Position numbers and translations under genes: made by a program. Shown here one piece after another: positions 9,666 through 19,942 of a stretch of 64,000 bases of DNA (positions are counted from its first letter, which is position 1; every line of letters starts with the position of its first letter). Source of the DNA: JAOUEA01 sp963810945 (GTDB lineage: Bacteria; Actinomycetota; UBA4738; HRBIN12); assembly GCA_963810945.1 (NCBI GenBank), contig CAWEPI010000008.1, positions 248,001 through 312,000 of the forward strand. Direction: 5' to 3'. The notes under the pieces were generated by a model that saw only the letters and a list, made by a program, of their open reading frames with translations, was not told where the DNA came from and searched no databases.

Positions 9666-11248
9666 ATGGCACCATCGGTCGACCGGAAACGGGTCCCCCT
9701 CGCAGCGTTCTGGCGCTGCTGCTTGCTCGGCGCGTTCGTAGCGTTTCCCGCCGCGGCCGCCCCGGTGAAGAAGCTCTACGAACCGACCATCGCTCCGACG
9801 ACCATCCCGGCCGGAGCGACGCAGGGCTACACGCTTACGCTCAAGAACAGCCAGAGCAGCACCCAGTCCTTCGGCTCGGCCAACATCACGGTTCCGATCG
9901 GCTTCACGAATATCAGCCTGAGCGCCGTCACGACGCCAACAGGCATCACCTGGTCAACACCGGTCCTGAACACGAGCACGAGTCCGTGGACCATCGAACT
10001 GCGGAGCCCGCGGTGCGACCTCCACGAACAACATCGCGCCGGGCAAGAGCATCTCGCTCGTGATCACCGCCACCGCGCCGTGCAGTACCGGCGCCAAGAC
10101 ATGGACCACACAGGTGAAGCAGTCGAACGACTTCCTGGGGAGCATGAACGACTTCACCGTCGCTCCGAGCGCATCCCAGCCCAAGGTCACGGTGACCGGG
10201 GCCTGCGTCGGTCCGGCCGCGAACATCGCCTTCGTCAGCGGCCCGTCCAACACGGCCGCGGGTGGCACGATGGCCGACGTCACGGTCAAGGTGACCGACG
10301 CGAGCAACAACGCGCTGAGCGGGGAGTCGGTCACGCTGAGCTCGACCGGGCTCGCCACCAGCCCCAGCTCGCCCGCGACGACGGGCGCCAACGGCATCGC
10401 GACGTTCTCCGGACTCTCGGTGGGCACCACCCCGGGCCCCTACACGATGACCGCCTCCGACGGCGCGCTCAGCACCGCTCCGGCTTCGTTCAACATCACG
10501 GTCGGTGCGGCGGCCTCGATCACCTTCACGAAGCAGCCCAAGGACACCCTGGTGAACACCGCGATCGACTCGCAGGCGGGCGGCGGCGTGGAGGTCCAGG
10601 TCAAGGACGCCTTCAACAACCCGGTCCCCGGTGCGACCGTCTCCATGGCGATCTCCCCGGACTCGTTCGCTCATGACGACCGGTCGAACCTCACCGGGAA
10701 CACCGCACCCGTGACGGATGCGACCGGTAAGACGGCGTTCACGGGACTCACGATCGACCTGAGCAGTTCGGGCTACAAGCTCCGGGCGAGCGTCGGGGCG
10801 GTAACCCAAGACAGCTCCGTGTTCGCGATCACCAGCACCGGCAGCGGGTGCACGAACTGCACGGCGACGCTGCCCAACGGCGGCACGGTGAGCGCGCCCG
10901 ATGGCACGACGCTGATCGTCGAGAACAACGACGTCGTCGACTGCGGGACCTCATTCGTCGGCTTCGCCGGCACCGTGACGATCATCCCGGGCGGGAGCGG
11001 GGACATCACGGTCAAGTTCGTGGACCCGTACAACGCCGAGCGGCGAGCCGCACCCGCAGCCGGGGGTCACCTACCCGTTCTGCAAGGGCGGGACCCACGG
11101 GCCCACGATCCTCGATTACGGCCACTCCGCCGATCGGTGTGACACCAAGCCCACGCCGTGCGTGGAGAACCAGTACTTCGAGGCGGGTTCACTGAACCTC
11201 GTGACCCTGCTGCAGATGAACTCCGACGACCCGCCCGTGCGTCACTGA
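9666..11248 (+). CDS. Secreted Ig-like (Big_1) protein with Cys-rich C-terminus, copy 2 (two frame breaks)
   Basis: The ATG at 9666 opens a clear signal peptide (KRVPLAAFWRCCLLGAFVAF, then PAAAAPVKK). An N-terminal beta-rich module follows (TIPAGATQGYTLTLKNSQSS), diverged from that of copy 1. The frame breaks near 10012 (after ELRSP) and continues with TSTNNIAPGKSISLVITATA; it breaks again near 11037, where an extra G precedes AGCGGCG relative to copy 1, and then reaches PPVRH and stop at 11248. Between these lie two Ig-like domains and the six-Cys C-terminal domain, nearly identical to copy 1. The gene ends 25 bases before a strong terminator. Function is unknown; adhesion or cell-surface architecture is a guess from the fold. 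Confidence 0.75.
10204..11248 (+). repeat. 1.05-kb direct repeat, right copy
   Basis: Partner of 8432-9481, offset by about 1.77 kb. High identity through the Ig domains and C-terminus contrasts with the diverged N-terminal regions, which suggests recent duplication or gene conversion limited to this part. Confidence 0.92.
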
Positions 11249-11273
11249 CGGGCGAACGACGACAGGAACCTTC

Positions 11274-11300
11274 GGGGCCGGGCGCGAAGCGCCCGGCCCC
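11274..11300 (+). terminator. 12-bp perfect GC hairpin after Ig-protein copy 2
   Basis: GGGGCCGGGCGC pairs perfectly with GCGCCCGGCCCC around a GAA loop, 25 bases after the stop codon, followed by GTTGCGTT. It lies between two convergent genes and may stop transcription from both sides. The U-tract is poor, as is common in actinobacteria. The same core recurs at 27774-27802. Confidence 0.75.
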
Positions 11301-11306
11301 GTTGCG

Positions 11307-14300
11307 TTAGCTCCCCGAACGGGCGGACCCGGCCGCCTCGGTGATCCCCAGCTGTGCGAAGAGCGCGTCGCGCTCGTAGCACGCGTCCTGGAATCCGGGG
11401 ACATCCGGGTCCGAGGCATTCGGCCATCACGTCGAGGGTGAGCGCGATCTCGTGTTCGGCTCCGCGCTCACGGGCCGTGTCGAGGCTCTGCTCCAACGCC
11501 ACCCGGGCGGCTTCGGTGTCCCCCGAGCTCAGGGCCGCGAGCCCGAGCACGCGATGGAGCATCGGCACCTGGGGACCGCCCGGTCCCTCATCGCAGGAGA
11601 CGCCGCGCGAGCTCCGCCGCCTCCTCTGACCGCCCCTCGAGCACGAGGCACTCGGCCAGCATGCCGTCGACCTCGGTGACGTGGTCGGTCTCGCCGATCT
11701 CGCGGTATTCCTCGCGCGCGGCCTCGAGGTATCCGTGCGCCTCGTCGAACCGACCTCGCCTCGCCTCGGCGACTCCGAGGAGGCCGTTGACGAAGGCCAC
11801 GATCGTCCGCACGGATGAGGCGCGCAGCACGCGCAGCCCGTCGCGGAGCGCCTCCTCCGCCTCGTCGAGGTGGCCCTGGTACACCAGGATCTCGCCGATC
11901 CCCACGGTGCCGTATGCGGCCTCGACCTGCGCGCCGGTCCTCAGGCACGCGTCGCGGCCGCGCTCCCAGAGGGCGAGCGACTCGTTCCAGTTGCCACGCC
12001 AGAACGCCAACGCGGCCATGTTGCCCAACACGATGGCCTGCTTGCCCACGTCCCCCAGGTCCTCGTAGATCTCGAGCGCCTTCGGCGACCAGATCGCCTC
12101 GGTCACGCGGCCCACGGCCACGTAGGCGAGGTCGAGGACGTAGTAGGCGTGCGCGAGGGCGTCGCGTTCCCCCGAAGCCTCGGCCTCGGCGATCGCGCGC
12201 TGGCACCACTGGATCGCGTCGGGGAACCGGCCCTGCACGTAGCGGATCCCGCCGTACTGCACGACGAGCTGCGCGCGCTGGCGGGCGGCCTCCTCCTCGT
12301 CTGCGTCCCGCAAGAGGCCGATCCCGCGGCTGAGGGTCCGTAGCGCCTGCGGATAGCGCCCCTGCCAGTCGGGGGCCTGCGCCTCCTTGAACAGGAGGCG
12401 TGCCTGCGCGACGCGGTCGCTCTCGATCAGGCGTCGCGCCGACCGATACGACGAACCCGCCGCGTCGTACTCGCCCAGGCGGATCTGCACGTCGCCGAGC
12501 GCTTCGTACACCTCCGCGATCGCACGGGGATCCGCCTCGGGCAGGCGACGGGCGGCCTCGAGGGCGCGACGGTAGAACTCGCTGCCCTCCACGTTCGCGT
12601 AGATGGACGCGGCCCAGTCGGCGGCGAGGCGCGAGAAGCGCCACGCCTCCGGCGAACCGCTGCGCGTGCAGGAAGTGGAACGAGAGCACCTCGGCCATCG
12701 CGTCCACGTCCTCGGCCGAGGCGGCGATCGCCTCCCCGACGCGGGCGTGCAGTTCACGGCGGCGCCGGAACGGCAGGCTCTCGTACGCCACGTCGCGCAC
12801 CAGGCCGTTGCGGAACCGGAGGCCGCCCCTGCCGTCGGACTCGAGCAACCCCGGGAGCGGGCGGACCGCCGCCGGGCCGGTCTCGAGACCCTCGTCCTCG
12901 AGCAGGCGCGCCGCGAGCTCCTCGGTGAAGCTCATCCCCAGCACCGAGAGGTGCCGCAGCCGGGTGCGATCGCGCGGCGGGAGCCGGTCGATCTGCGCCA
13001 TCACGAGACCCTCGACGGATCCGGGCAGCTCCTCCACCGAGCCGCCGGCCTCGATCACGGCGTGCAGCATCGCCTTCAGGAACCGCGGGCCGCCGCCGGA
13101 GCGGCGCACGAGCAGGTCGACCGCCTGCGGCGTGAGCGGCATCTCCTCGGTGGCCAGGTGGATCAGCGCGACCGACGCCTCCGGGGAGAGCGGCTCGAGC
13201 GCGAGCCGCGTGTGGAAGTGCTCGGGGTCCTCCTCGCTCTCCGCGTCCGGATCTCGGCGCGCCACGAGGAGCAGGAGCGGCAGTTCGTCCATGCGCGCCA
13301 CCACGGCCCGCACGAGGTCGGCCGACGCCTCGTCCATCCACTGCGCGTCCTCGATCACCGCGATCTCGGGACCGGTCGCCGCCTGGACGAGGAGGTCGCC
13401 GATCGCGCCCTCCAGGCGCTCGCGCCGATACTGCTCTTCCAGGGCCGCCACCTCGGGGGTGTCGGGGATGTCGAGGTCCAGCGGCACGGCGAACAGGGGG
13501 AGCCACGGGAGCAGCTCGGGGCACGCCTCGCGCACCCGGGTCTCGAGGGCGGCGACGGCCTCGTCGTCGTCGAGGTCGAGTGACAGACCCAGGAGGCCAC
13601 GCAGGAGCGCGTTGAAGGGGAAGTACGGCGTGGAGGCCTCGTAGGGCTCGCAGGAGACCGCGTGCCACGGCACCTCGGGATCCAGGGCATGGACCTCCTG
13701 CAGCAGGCGGGACTTGCCGATGCCGGCGTCGCCGACGACCTCGACGAGCGTCCCACGGCCCCCGGCGGCCTCCTTCAGCGCCCCGCGCAGCACCTCGAGC
13801 TCGCGGTCGCGTCCCACCAACGGCAGGTCGGCCAGGTCGTCCGAGCGGCTGCTGCCCAGGATCTTGCCCGACGCGGAACGCGAGCACCGGATGCTTCTTG
13901 CCCTTCACCATGAAGGGCTCCAGCGCCTCGGTCTCGAACCGCACGCCCGAGGACTCGAGCACCGACTGCGTGGCGAGGATCTCGCCCGGCTCGGCCTTGG
14001 CCATCACGCGCGCGGCGAGGTTCACCGCGTCGCCCATCACCGTGTAGGTGCGGCGGTACGGGGGGCCCACGTCACCCACGAAGACCGGGCCGCAGTTCAC
14101 GCCGATCCGCACGTCGATCGAGGGCTCCGCGTCGGCGATCTGCCGCAGGGTGAGCAGCATCCGCTCCTCGTCGTCGCCGCGCGCGTCGGGCGCTCCCGCC
14201 ACCAGGATGATCTTGCCGCCGTCGCGGTCCACGTCGGTGCCCAGGAACGTGACGCCGTTGCGGTCGGCGGCCTCCTGGACGGTGGTGACGAGCCCGTCGA

Positions 14301-15156
14301 GCGCGAACGCCGCGAGGTCTCCCTCGTAGTGCGTGAGCATCTCGTCCATCCCCTCGAAGTGGATGAACGCGACCGTGACCTGCCGATGCTCGGGGTCCGC
14401 CCGTCCCTCCAGGAGATGCTCGCGGACCGCGACCGGGATGCAGGTCGAGAGCTCGTCGGCGTCGCCGCGGTGCACCGGCTCGGCCGGGATCGACACGACG
14501 TCGGACGGTTGGCGGCGCAGCAGCAGCCCTTCGCCCTTCTGCGCGCCGAGGACCTCGGGCGGGAGCGCGAGCGCGGTCGAGAGGCTCACCAGGATCTCGC
14601 CCGCGTCGGCGGTGTTCTCCATCAGCACGGTCTGGCTGGCGGCCGGGCCGGTGACCATCAGCTCGCGGTGGGAGGAGCCCACCAGGAAGAGGTGGAAGAC
14701 CCCGCTGCTCACGCCCACCGACATCCGGAGCGTGACGAGGCCCGCCGAGGTCTCGATCCGCCCGATCGAGCGGAGCTCGCTGCGCATCCCGAACGCCGCC
14801 CGCGCCGCGCGCACGGCATGGTCCTCCTCGGCGAAGAAGAGCATGAGCGCGTCGCCACCGAACTTCACGAGGCTGCCGCCGTTCTCGTACGCCACGACGA
14901 GGAGCCGCGCGAAGACCGACCCCAGGACGTCCGTGACCTCCTCGGCGCCCACCTTGCCGTGGCGCGCCAGTCGCTCGGACATCTTCGTGAACCCCGAGAT
15001 GTCGACGAAGACGACCGAGCCCTCGAGCTCGCGCACGGTGGTGCCGGGCGTCTCGTTCAGCCAGGAGATCAGCAGGCGCGGCAGGTACGGCCGCAACCGC
15101 TGTGCGGCATCGACGGACCGTTCGGATCGCTCGGTGCTCTGGTGGGGAGACGGCAC
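11307..15156 (-). CDS. Twin-cyclase-domain/AAA ATPase/TPR regulator (four frame breaks)
   Basis: Stitching the frames gives a protein of about 1280 residues. Residues about 40-200 form a class III nucleotidyl-cyclase domain (VVFVDISGFTKMSERLARHG, then GGDALMLFF). A second cyclase-like domain follows (GVTFLGTDVDRDGGKI, MGDAVNLAARVM). Then comes an AAA_16-type ATPase with Walker A GDAGIGKS and Walker B IAVIEDAQWMDEA, and a long C-terminal TPR region (ALGDVQIRLGEYDAAGSSYR and similar helices). Breaks lie near 13869 (extra G in CGGG), 12660, 11592 and 11415; the end DALFAQLGITEAA then stops at 11307. The start is GTG at 15156. This layout is common among actinobacterial signal-integrating regulators; whether the cyclase domains make cAMP is uncertain because the second looks degenerate. 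Confidence 0.82.
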
Positions 15157-15219
15157 GGACCGAGTTTAGACCCGGAACCGCGCTGCTACTTCCCCCCTGC
15201 CGTGCCCGGCCGATGCCCG

Positions 15220-15593
15220 TCAGCGCACGACGATCTTGCCGCACATCCCCGAGCACACCCCGCCCACCACCGAGCCGTGGATCGTGCAGTAGAAGCGGTA
15301 CGTCCCGGCGCGGTTGAAGGTCCGGGCGCGGCGTGGTGGAGCCCGCGGGGAGGCTGTGCGCGTACGTCCAGTTGCCGCCGTAGGCCCGCACGAAGTGGGA
15401 GCCCGAGGTCGCTCGCCACCGGACGGCCCCGCCGCGGCTGATCGTCACGGTGGACGGGGCTCCAGGATCGGCCGGCGCCCCGCACGATCACGGCCGCGGA
15501 GGCCGGGCTCGCGGGCAGCAAGGCGAGGGCGAGCGACGCGGCCAGGACGAGCGAGGCGAGCGCCGTGGAACGGGATCTGCGTGGAGCGGTCAT
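15220..15593 (-). CDS. Secreted cupredoxin-like copper protein (two frame breaks)
   Basis: The ATG at 15593 opens a signal peptide (SLVLAASLALALLPASPASA). After a frame break near 15470 the mature part reads PADPGAPSTVTISRGGAVRW and SGSHFVRAYGG. A second break near 15338 leads into TFNRAGTYRFYCTIHGSV and GMCGKIVVR, ending at 15220. The ligand set of a type I copper site is visible: His in SHF, Cys and His in YCTIH, and Met in GMCG. It is a small plastocyanin/amicyanin-like electron carrier or copper binder exported from the cell. The neighbours are unrelated: the cyclase regulator downstream and a divergent four-helix protein. Confidence 0.72.
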
Positions 15594-15725
15594 CGGATCC
15601 TCCCCCGACTGGCGTAGGCGGACATCGGCCGGAACGCTACGGGGGGTACTACGCGGCAGGACGCCGGACGGATGGCGCCTGCGTCTGACTTGCCCTCCGC
15701 GAGCGCGCTCGGCTACCGTGACCAT

Positions 15726-16198
15726 ATGGACCCCGAGGACCAGATCACCCCTGCGCTGTCCGAGGCCAAGGCCCGCCGCGCCACCCTGCACGACGCCCTC
15801 GTCCACCTGGAGATGGCGATCTCCTCGCCGGCGGCCGGGCGCCTCCCGGAGTGGACCGAGCGGGTCGTCAAGGAGCTCACGAGCGTGCGCGACGCGTTCG
15901 ATCAGCACGTGATCGCCACCGAGAAGCCGGGGGGTCTCTACGAGGAGATCATCACGCGCGCGCCCCGGCTGGACGGGACCGTCCGACGGCTCGAAGGACG
16001 AGCACCCCGAGATCACCGAGAAGATCGGCGAGGAGCTCCGAGCGGTTCGAGGCCGTGGACGTCGGGAGCGACGCGCTGCCGCTCGACGACGCCCGCGACG
16101 ACCTCCAGCGCTTCATCGGGACCGTGATCCGGCACCGCCAGAGGGGCGCCGACCTCGTCTGGGAGGCGTACAACGTCGACATCGGCGGCGCCGAGTAG
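15726..16198 (+). CDS. Hemerythrin/HHE-like four-helix protein (two frame breaks)
   Basis: ATG at 15726, sequence starting MDPEDQITPALSEAK. After breaks near 15990 and 16042 the protein reads KDEHPEITEKIGEEL and ERFEAVDVGSDALPLDD, ending in DLVWEAYNVDIGGAE at 16198, about 157 residues. Histidines spaced along amphipathic helices (LHDALVHLE, FDQHVIATE, DEHPE, RHRQ) resemble the iron ligands of HHE/hemerythrin-type domains, often oxygen or nitric-oxide sensors or carriers. The match is by pattern only, and a general four-helix stress protein is possible. It is divergent from the cupredoxin gene, with about 130 bases between the starts. Confidence 0.5.
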
Positions 16199-16240
16199 CG
16201 TCCTGCCCTCGATCACGGCGTCTCGCGTAGGCTTCCTGAC

Positions 16241-17856
16241 GTGCCTCGCATCGCGCTCGGCCAGCTGAACCTCACCGTCGGCGACCTCGACGGCAACGTC
16301 GCGCGCATGGTCGAGGCCACCGCCAACGCGACCGCCGACGGCGCCGAGCTGATCTGCTTCCCCGAGCTCGCGGTGACGGGCTACCCGCCCGAGGATCTGG
16401 TGCTCCGCCCCGAGTTCGTCTCGGACAACCTCGAGGCGCTCAACGCGCTCGCCCGCGGCACCGCCACGCGCTGCTCGGTCGTGGCCGGGTTCATCGACCG
16501 CACCGACGCCGGCATCCACAACGCGGCGGCCTACCTGCACCGCGGCAACATCGCGGCCGTGTACCACAAGATCGCCCTCCCCAACTTCGGCGTCTTCGAC
16601 GAGCAGCGCTACTTCGTGCCCGGCACCGAGGGCGTGCGGGTCGACGTGCACGGGGCCTCCACCGGGCTGTCGGTCTGCGAGGACGCCTGGCACGACGCGC
16701 CAGCCGTTCACGGGCTACGCGGGGATCCAGCTGATCGTGAACATCAACGGCTCGCCGTTCCACAGCGGCAAGATCTCCGAGCGCGAGGACGTGCTGCGCG
16801 AGCGCGTCCGCCGGACCGGCGCCTGGATCGTGTACGTGAACGCGGTTGGTGGCCAGGACGAGCTCGTCTTCGACGGCGGCTCGCTGATCATGGCGCCGGA
16901 CGGCTCCGTCACCCACCGCGCCGCCATGTTCGACGAGGACCTGATGATCGTGAACATCGCCGAGGGACTGGCCACCTCCTCGGAACCGCCCCGGCCCGAG
17001 TGGCCCACGGGCCCGGAGGAGGTCTACCGCGCGCTGACGCTCGGCCTGCACGACTACGTGGAGAAGAACGGGTTCCGCGAGGTGGTGATCGGCCTCTCTG
17101 GGGGCATCGACTCCGCGCTGGTGGCCGCGCTCGCGGTGGACGCGCTCGGGGCCGACGCGGTGCGCGCGGTGGCGATGCCGTCCATGTTCTCCTCGCCCGA
17201 GAGCGTCGAGGACGCCGAGGACTGCGCGGGGCGCCTCGGCATCCGCATCGACACCATCGCGATCAAGGAGATCTACGACCGCTACCGGTTCGCGCTCGCG
17301 GAGGTCTTCGCCGGAACCGAGGAGGACGTGGCGGAGGAGAACCTCCAGGCGCGCGTGCGCGGCAACCTGCTGATGGCGCTCTCCAACAAGTTCGGCTCGA
17401 TCGTGCTGGCCACCGGGAACAAGAGCGAGTACGCGGTGGGCTACTCCACCCTCTACGGTGACATGGCGGGCGGGTTCGCGCCCATCAAGGACGTGCCCAA
17501 GACGCTCGTGTACGAACTGGCGGCCTGGCGCAACGCGCAGGAAGGCAAGCCGCCGATCCCGGAGCGCACGATCGCCAAGCCTCCCTCGCGCCGAGCTGCG
17601 GCCCGACCAGAAGGACACGGATTCGCTGCCGCCCTACGACGTGCTCGATCCGGTGATCGAGGCCTACGTGGAGGACGACCTGAGTGTCGACGAGATGGTC
17701 GCCAAGGGGTTCGACCGTGCGCTCGTGCATCGCGTGATCGGCATGATCGACCACGCCGAGTACAAGCGGCGCCAGGCCGCCCCCGGCGTGAAGATCACCC
17801 CGAAGGCCTTCGGGCGTGACCGCCGCATGCCCATCACCAACCGCTACCCCAACTGA
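16241..17856 (+). CDS. nadE: Glutamine-dependent NAD+ synthetase (two frame breaks)
   Basis: This enzyme converts deamido-NAD to NAD+ with glutamine nitrogen, the last step of NAD synthesis. The N-terminal nitrilase-like glutaminase domain has the full Glu42, Lys110, Cys146 triad (CFPELAVTGY, VYHKIALPNF, LSVCEDAW). The C-terminal synthetase has the PP-loop LSGGIDSALV and the ATGNKSEYAVGYSTLYGD motif. Frame breaks near 16702 (after CEDAWHDAP) and 17582 (after IAKPPS) separate three open stretches; stitched, the protein is about 538 residues, normal for the two-domain form. The GTG at 16241 begins PRIALGQLN at the expected place. It converges with the SIMPL gene, with only 6 bases between the stops. 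Confidence 0.93.
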
Positions 17857-17862
17857 GCGTCC

Positions 17863-18606
17863 TCAGCCGAGCGACCAGGTCACCACGACCGTCACCTTCG
17901 TCGGCAGCGTCTTCGGCGCGATCACCTGGGGCGCGGGGACGTCCGCCGCGTAGGCGGTCACGGCCTGCCGGGCGTAGTAGGGACGCGTGACGGCGGCCTG
18001 CTCGTGGATCTCGATCACGCCCGTAACCTGAGAACCGGCCGCCTCCGCCATCGTGTCCGCCTTGGTGCGCGCGGTCTTCACAGCCTCGGAGAGCGCACGG
18101 TCGCGTGCGGCCGTCTGATCCGAGACGTCGAAGCGCACGCCGTGCAGGCTGTTGGCGCCGGCGTGCACCGCATCCTGGATCACGGTCCCCACCGTGCTCA
18201 GGTCGTGCACGGTGACGTCGATCTGGGTCGAGGCCACGTACACGGTGGTCTCCTGCGGGGTGCCGCGGTCGAGGGTGCGCCGCGAGAGTCCTACGTTCGT
18301 GGTCTCGAGGTCCGCCTTCGTGAGCCCTTCCGCGAGCAACGCGTCGACGACCGACTTCGCGCTCTGCGCGTTGGCGTCGAGCGCGGCGGGCGCGTCCGCG
18401 CCCTCGGAGGTGACCCCGAGCCCGATCACCGCTTCGTCCGGCGCGGTTCCGACCGATGCCGTGGCGTTGACCGTGATGGTGTGTGCGGCCGCCGCCGCAT
18501 CCGATGCGTCGGCGCGTGCGACCGAGCGTGCCGACGTCACGGCCGCCAGCGCCACGACGCCCGCCACCACCACGGCGGTGAGCGTCACCCAGCCTCGCTT
18601 CTCCAT
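17863..18606 (-). CDS. SIMPL (DUF541) domain secreted protein
   Basis: A 247-residue protein with an N-terminal signal or anchor (WVTLTAVVVAGVVALAAVTS) and a SIMPL domain over the remainder: ITVNATASVGTAPDEAVIGL at the start and PTKVTVVVTWSLG at the end are characteristic. The family includes periplasmic or surface proteins such as BP26 and YggE, linked to oxidative-stress relief and channel-like assemblies, with no enzyme activity shown. The frame is intact, unlike most neighbours. It converges on nadE and is followed upstream by tRNA-Lys on the other strand. Confidence 0.85.
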   Translation of the reverse strand: MEKRGWVTLTAVVVAGVVALAAVTSARSVARADASDAAAAAHTITVNATASVGTAPDEAVIGLGVTSEGADAPAALDANAQSAKSVVDALLAEGLTKADLETTNVGLSRRTLDRGTPQETTVYVASTQIDVTVHDLSTVGTVIQDAVHAGANSLHGVRFDVSDQTAARDRALSEAVKTARTKADTMAEAAGSQVTGVIEIHEQAAVTRPYYARQAVTAYAADVPAPQVIAPKTLPTKVTVVVTWSLG

Positions 18607-18718
18607 GGCGAACCTCCTCCGCTGTGAGGGCCGGATGCGACCCTCTCCCGGAGGTCCATGCCGGAGGAGCCGGCGCGTGTGACGGGAGTCGGTGCGGGCA
18701 GCCCCTAGAATCGGCGCG

Positions 18719-18793
18719 GGGCCTGTAGCTCAGCCTGGTTAGAGCAGGGGGCTTTTAACCCTCGTGTCGCGGGTTCGAATCCTGCCAGGCCCA
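18719..18793 (+). tRNA. tRNA-Lys (anticodon TTT)
   Basis: The acceptor arm GGGCCTG pairs with CAGGCCC, the D arm is GCTC/GAGC, the anticodon arm GGGGG-CTTTTAA-CCCTC gives TTT at positions 34-36, and the T arm is GCGGG-TTCGAAT-CCTGC. The discriminator is A. CCA is not encoded. Confidence 0.96.
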
Positions 18794-18824
18794 CCGTGTC
18801 GGTAGGCGCCGATAGGGTCGTGCC

Positions 18825-19229
18825 ATGCAGCGGATCGAGGTGATCGACCCACGCCGGCGACGCTGGCTCGTGGAGGTGCCGGTCACGCATCGGGAGCGCA
18901 CGCGCGGGCTGCGTGGACGGCGGTGGCTCCCACCGGACCACGCCATGCTCTTCCAACGGTGCCGCTCGGTGCACACCGTGGGGATGGAGTTCCCGATCGC
19001 GCTGGCGCTCCTCGACGCCAGGTTCCGGGTCGTCGCGGTGCGACGCCTGCCGCCGGGGCGGATGCTGTTCCCGCGCGCGGGCGTCCGTCACATCCTCGAG
19101 TGCCCGTACGACACCGACCTGAGGCCCGGCGACCGACTGATCGCGCTGGCGCCGTTCACCCTTCCGGCAGATCTCGTCGCGCCAGCCACTCACGGTGGTC
19201 CCGGCAACGCCCGTCGGGCGCGAATGTGA
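18825..19229 (+). CDS. DUF192 family protein
   Basis: A 134-residue protein that fits DUF192: ERTRGLRGRRWLPPDHAMLF at the front, HTVGMEFPIALALLDARFRV in the middle, and RHILECPYDTDLRPGDRL near the end. Family members are small beta-rich proteins, often exported, of unknown function; this one lacks a clear signal peptide. The ATG at 18825 is 32 bases after tRNA-Lys, so the two may share a transcript. The last 74 bases overlap the convergent SnoaL-like gene, so the tail after about residue 110 could be an artefact of a missed stop. Confidence 0.75.
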   Translation: MQRIEVIDPRRRRWLVEVPVTHRERTRGLRGRRWLPPDHAMLFQRCRSVHTVGMEFPIALALLDARFRVVAVRRLPPGRMLFPRAGVRHILECPYDTDLRPGDRLIALAPFTLPADLVAPATHGGPGNARRARM

Positions 19230-19530
19230 TGAGCAGGACCCCGTCGAACTCCATCCGGACCTGCGTCGCAGGGTCGGTGGCCCGGACGTTCCAATGCGCA
19301 ACCGCGACGTTGCCCGTGACGCCCAGCACGTCGTAGTCGACCGCCACGTCGTCCTGGAGACCGCTCGTCCAGCGGGCCACGATCTCGTCGCGTCCCACCC
19401 AGGGCTCCGCGAACGGGCCGACCGCATAGACGGCGTCCTCGGTGAACAGGGCCGCGACATCGTCCGGATCGTTGGAGGCCCAGGCCACGAAGTAGGCATC
19501 CAGCCAGGCCTCGAACGCGACGACATCCAT
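19156..19530 (-). CDS. SnoaL-like (NTF2 fold) protein
   Basis: A 124-residue protein of the SnoaL_3/NTF2-like fold: FEAWLDAYFVAWASNDPDDV, LFTEDAVYAVGPF and VGRDEIVARW form the typical helix-then-sheet start, and VAVAHWNVRATDP and LLITFAPDGRCRDHREW the final strands. Such proteins act as small isomerases, dehydratases or ligand-binding partners; no substrate can be inferred. The ATG at 19530 starts at the natural domain edge. The 3' end overlaps the DUF192 gene by 74 bases on the opposite strand. A second SnoaL-like protein, a lipoprotein, lies at 24 kb but is only distantly similar. Confidence 0.8.
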   Translation of the reverse strand: MDVVAFEAWLDAYFVAWASNDPDDVAALFTEDAVYAVGPFAEPWVGRDEIVARWTSGLQDDVAVDYDVLGVTGNVAVAHWNVRATDPATQVRMEFDGVLLITFAPDGRCRDHREWLARRDLPEG

Positions 19531-19560
19531 GGTCGGACGCTAGCAGCCACGGCGCCCGGC

Positions 19561-19566
19561 TATACT
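19561..19566 (+). promoter_or_regulatory. TATACT -10 element for the tRNA-Glu/Asp pair
   Basis: TATACT preceded by GGC lies 41 bases before tRNA-Glu, a normal distance for a stable-RNA promoter. No good -35 hexamer is present at 16-18 bases. Confidence 0.4.
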
Positions 19567-19606
19567 CGTTCGGCTGCCCCCTAGGGTCGGTACGCTCGGG
19601 AGTGAC

Positions 19607-19679
19607 GCCCCCATCGTCTAGCGGCCTAGGACGCCGCCCTTTCAAGGCGGAAGCACGGGTTCGAATCCCGTTGGGGGCA
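19607..19679 (+). tRNA. tRNA-Glu (anticodon TTC)
   Basis: Acceptor GCCCCCA pairs with TGGGGGC; the anticodon loop CTTTCAA gives TTC; the T arm ACGGG-TTCGAAT-CCCGT is standard. The discriminator is A. CCA is not encoded. Confidence 0.95.
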
Positions 19680-19710
19680 CGGCACCACGCACCACGACAA
19701 CCGAATACCT

Positions 19711-19786
19711 GCGCCCGTAGAGGAGTCCGGTCGTCCTCACCTCCCTGTCAAGGAGGAGATCGCGGGATCGAAGCCCGTCGGGCGCG
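19711..19786 (+). tRNA. tRNA-Asp (anticodon GTC) with atypical T loop
   Basis: Complete cloverleaf: acceptor GCGCCCG/CGGGCGC (7 perfect pairs), D stem GAGG/CCTC with the GG pair in its loop, anticodon arm CCTCC-CTGTCAA-GGAGG, and T stem GCGGG/CCCGT. The discriminator is G, the aspartate identity base. The T loop is ATCGAAG rather than TTCGAAT, so position 54 is A. It lies 31 bases after tRNA-Glu, the usual Glu-Asp order in actinobacteria. The stems argue for a working tRNA, though a diverged or foreign copy is possible. Confidence 0.8.
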
Positions 19787-19942
19787 CGCAGGGTCTTCCC
19801 GGATCGCACGTGCGGATCCGGGGCGACTGGCCAGTTCGGGGTGGTTGCGCCCCTGCCTACCCCAACATCGACGATGGCTTGGTCCATCGCGGGCCTGCTG
19901 TGATGTTGTCCGAGGACGTACCGGCCCGTGTAGGGTTTCGAC

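Noticed and set aside
18705..19550. Minus-strand frame ending in LAGFEPATRGLKAPCSN across tRNA-Lys
   Set aside because: This is the well-known false peptide produced by reading a tRNA gene antisense.
19798..19822. Hairpin CCCGGATC/GATCCGGG after tRNA-Asp as an attachment site
   Set aside because: It is a short palindrome without a second copy at the other edge of the segment, so there is no evidence for att sites.
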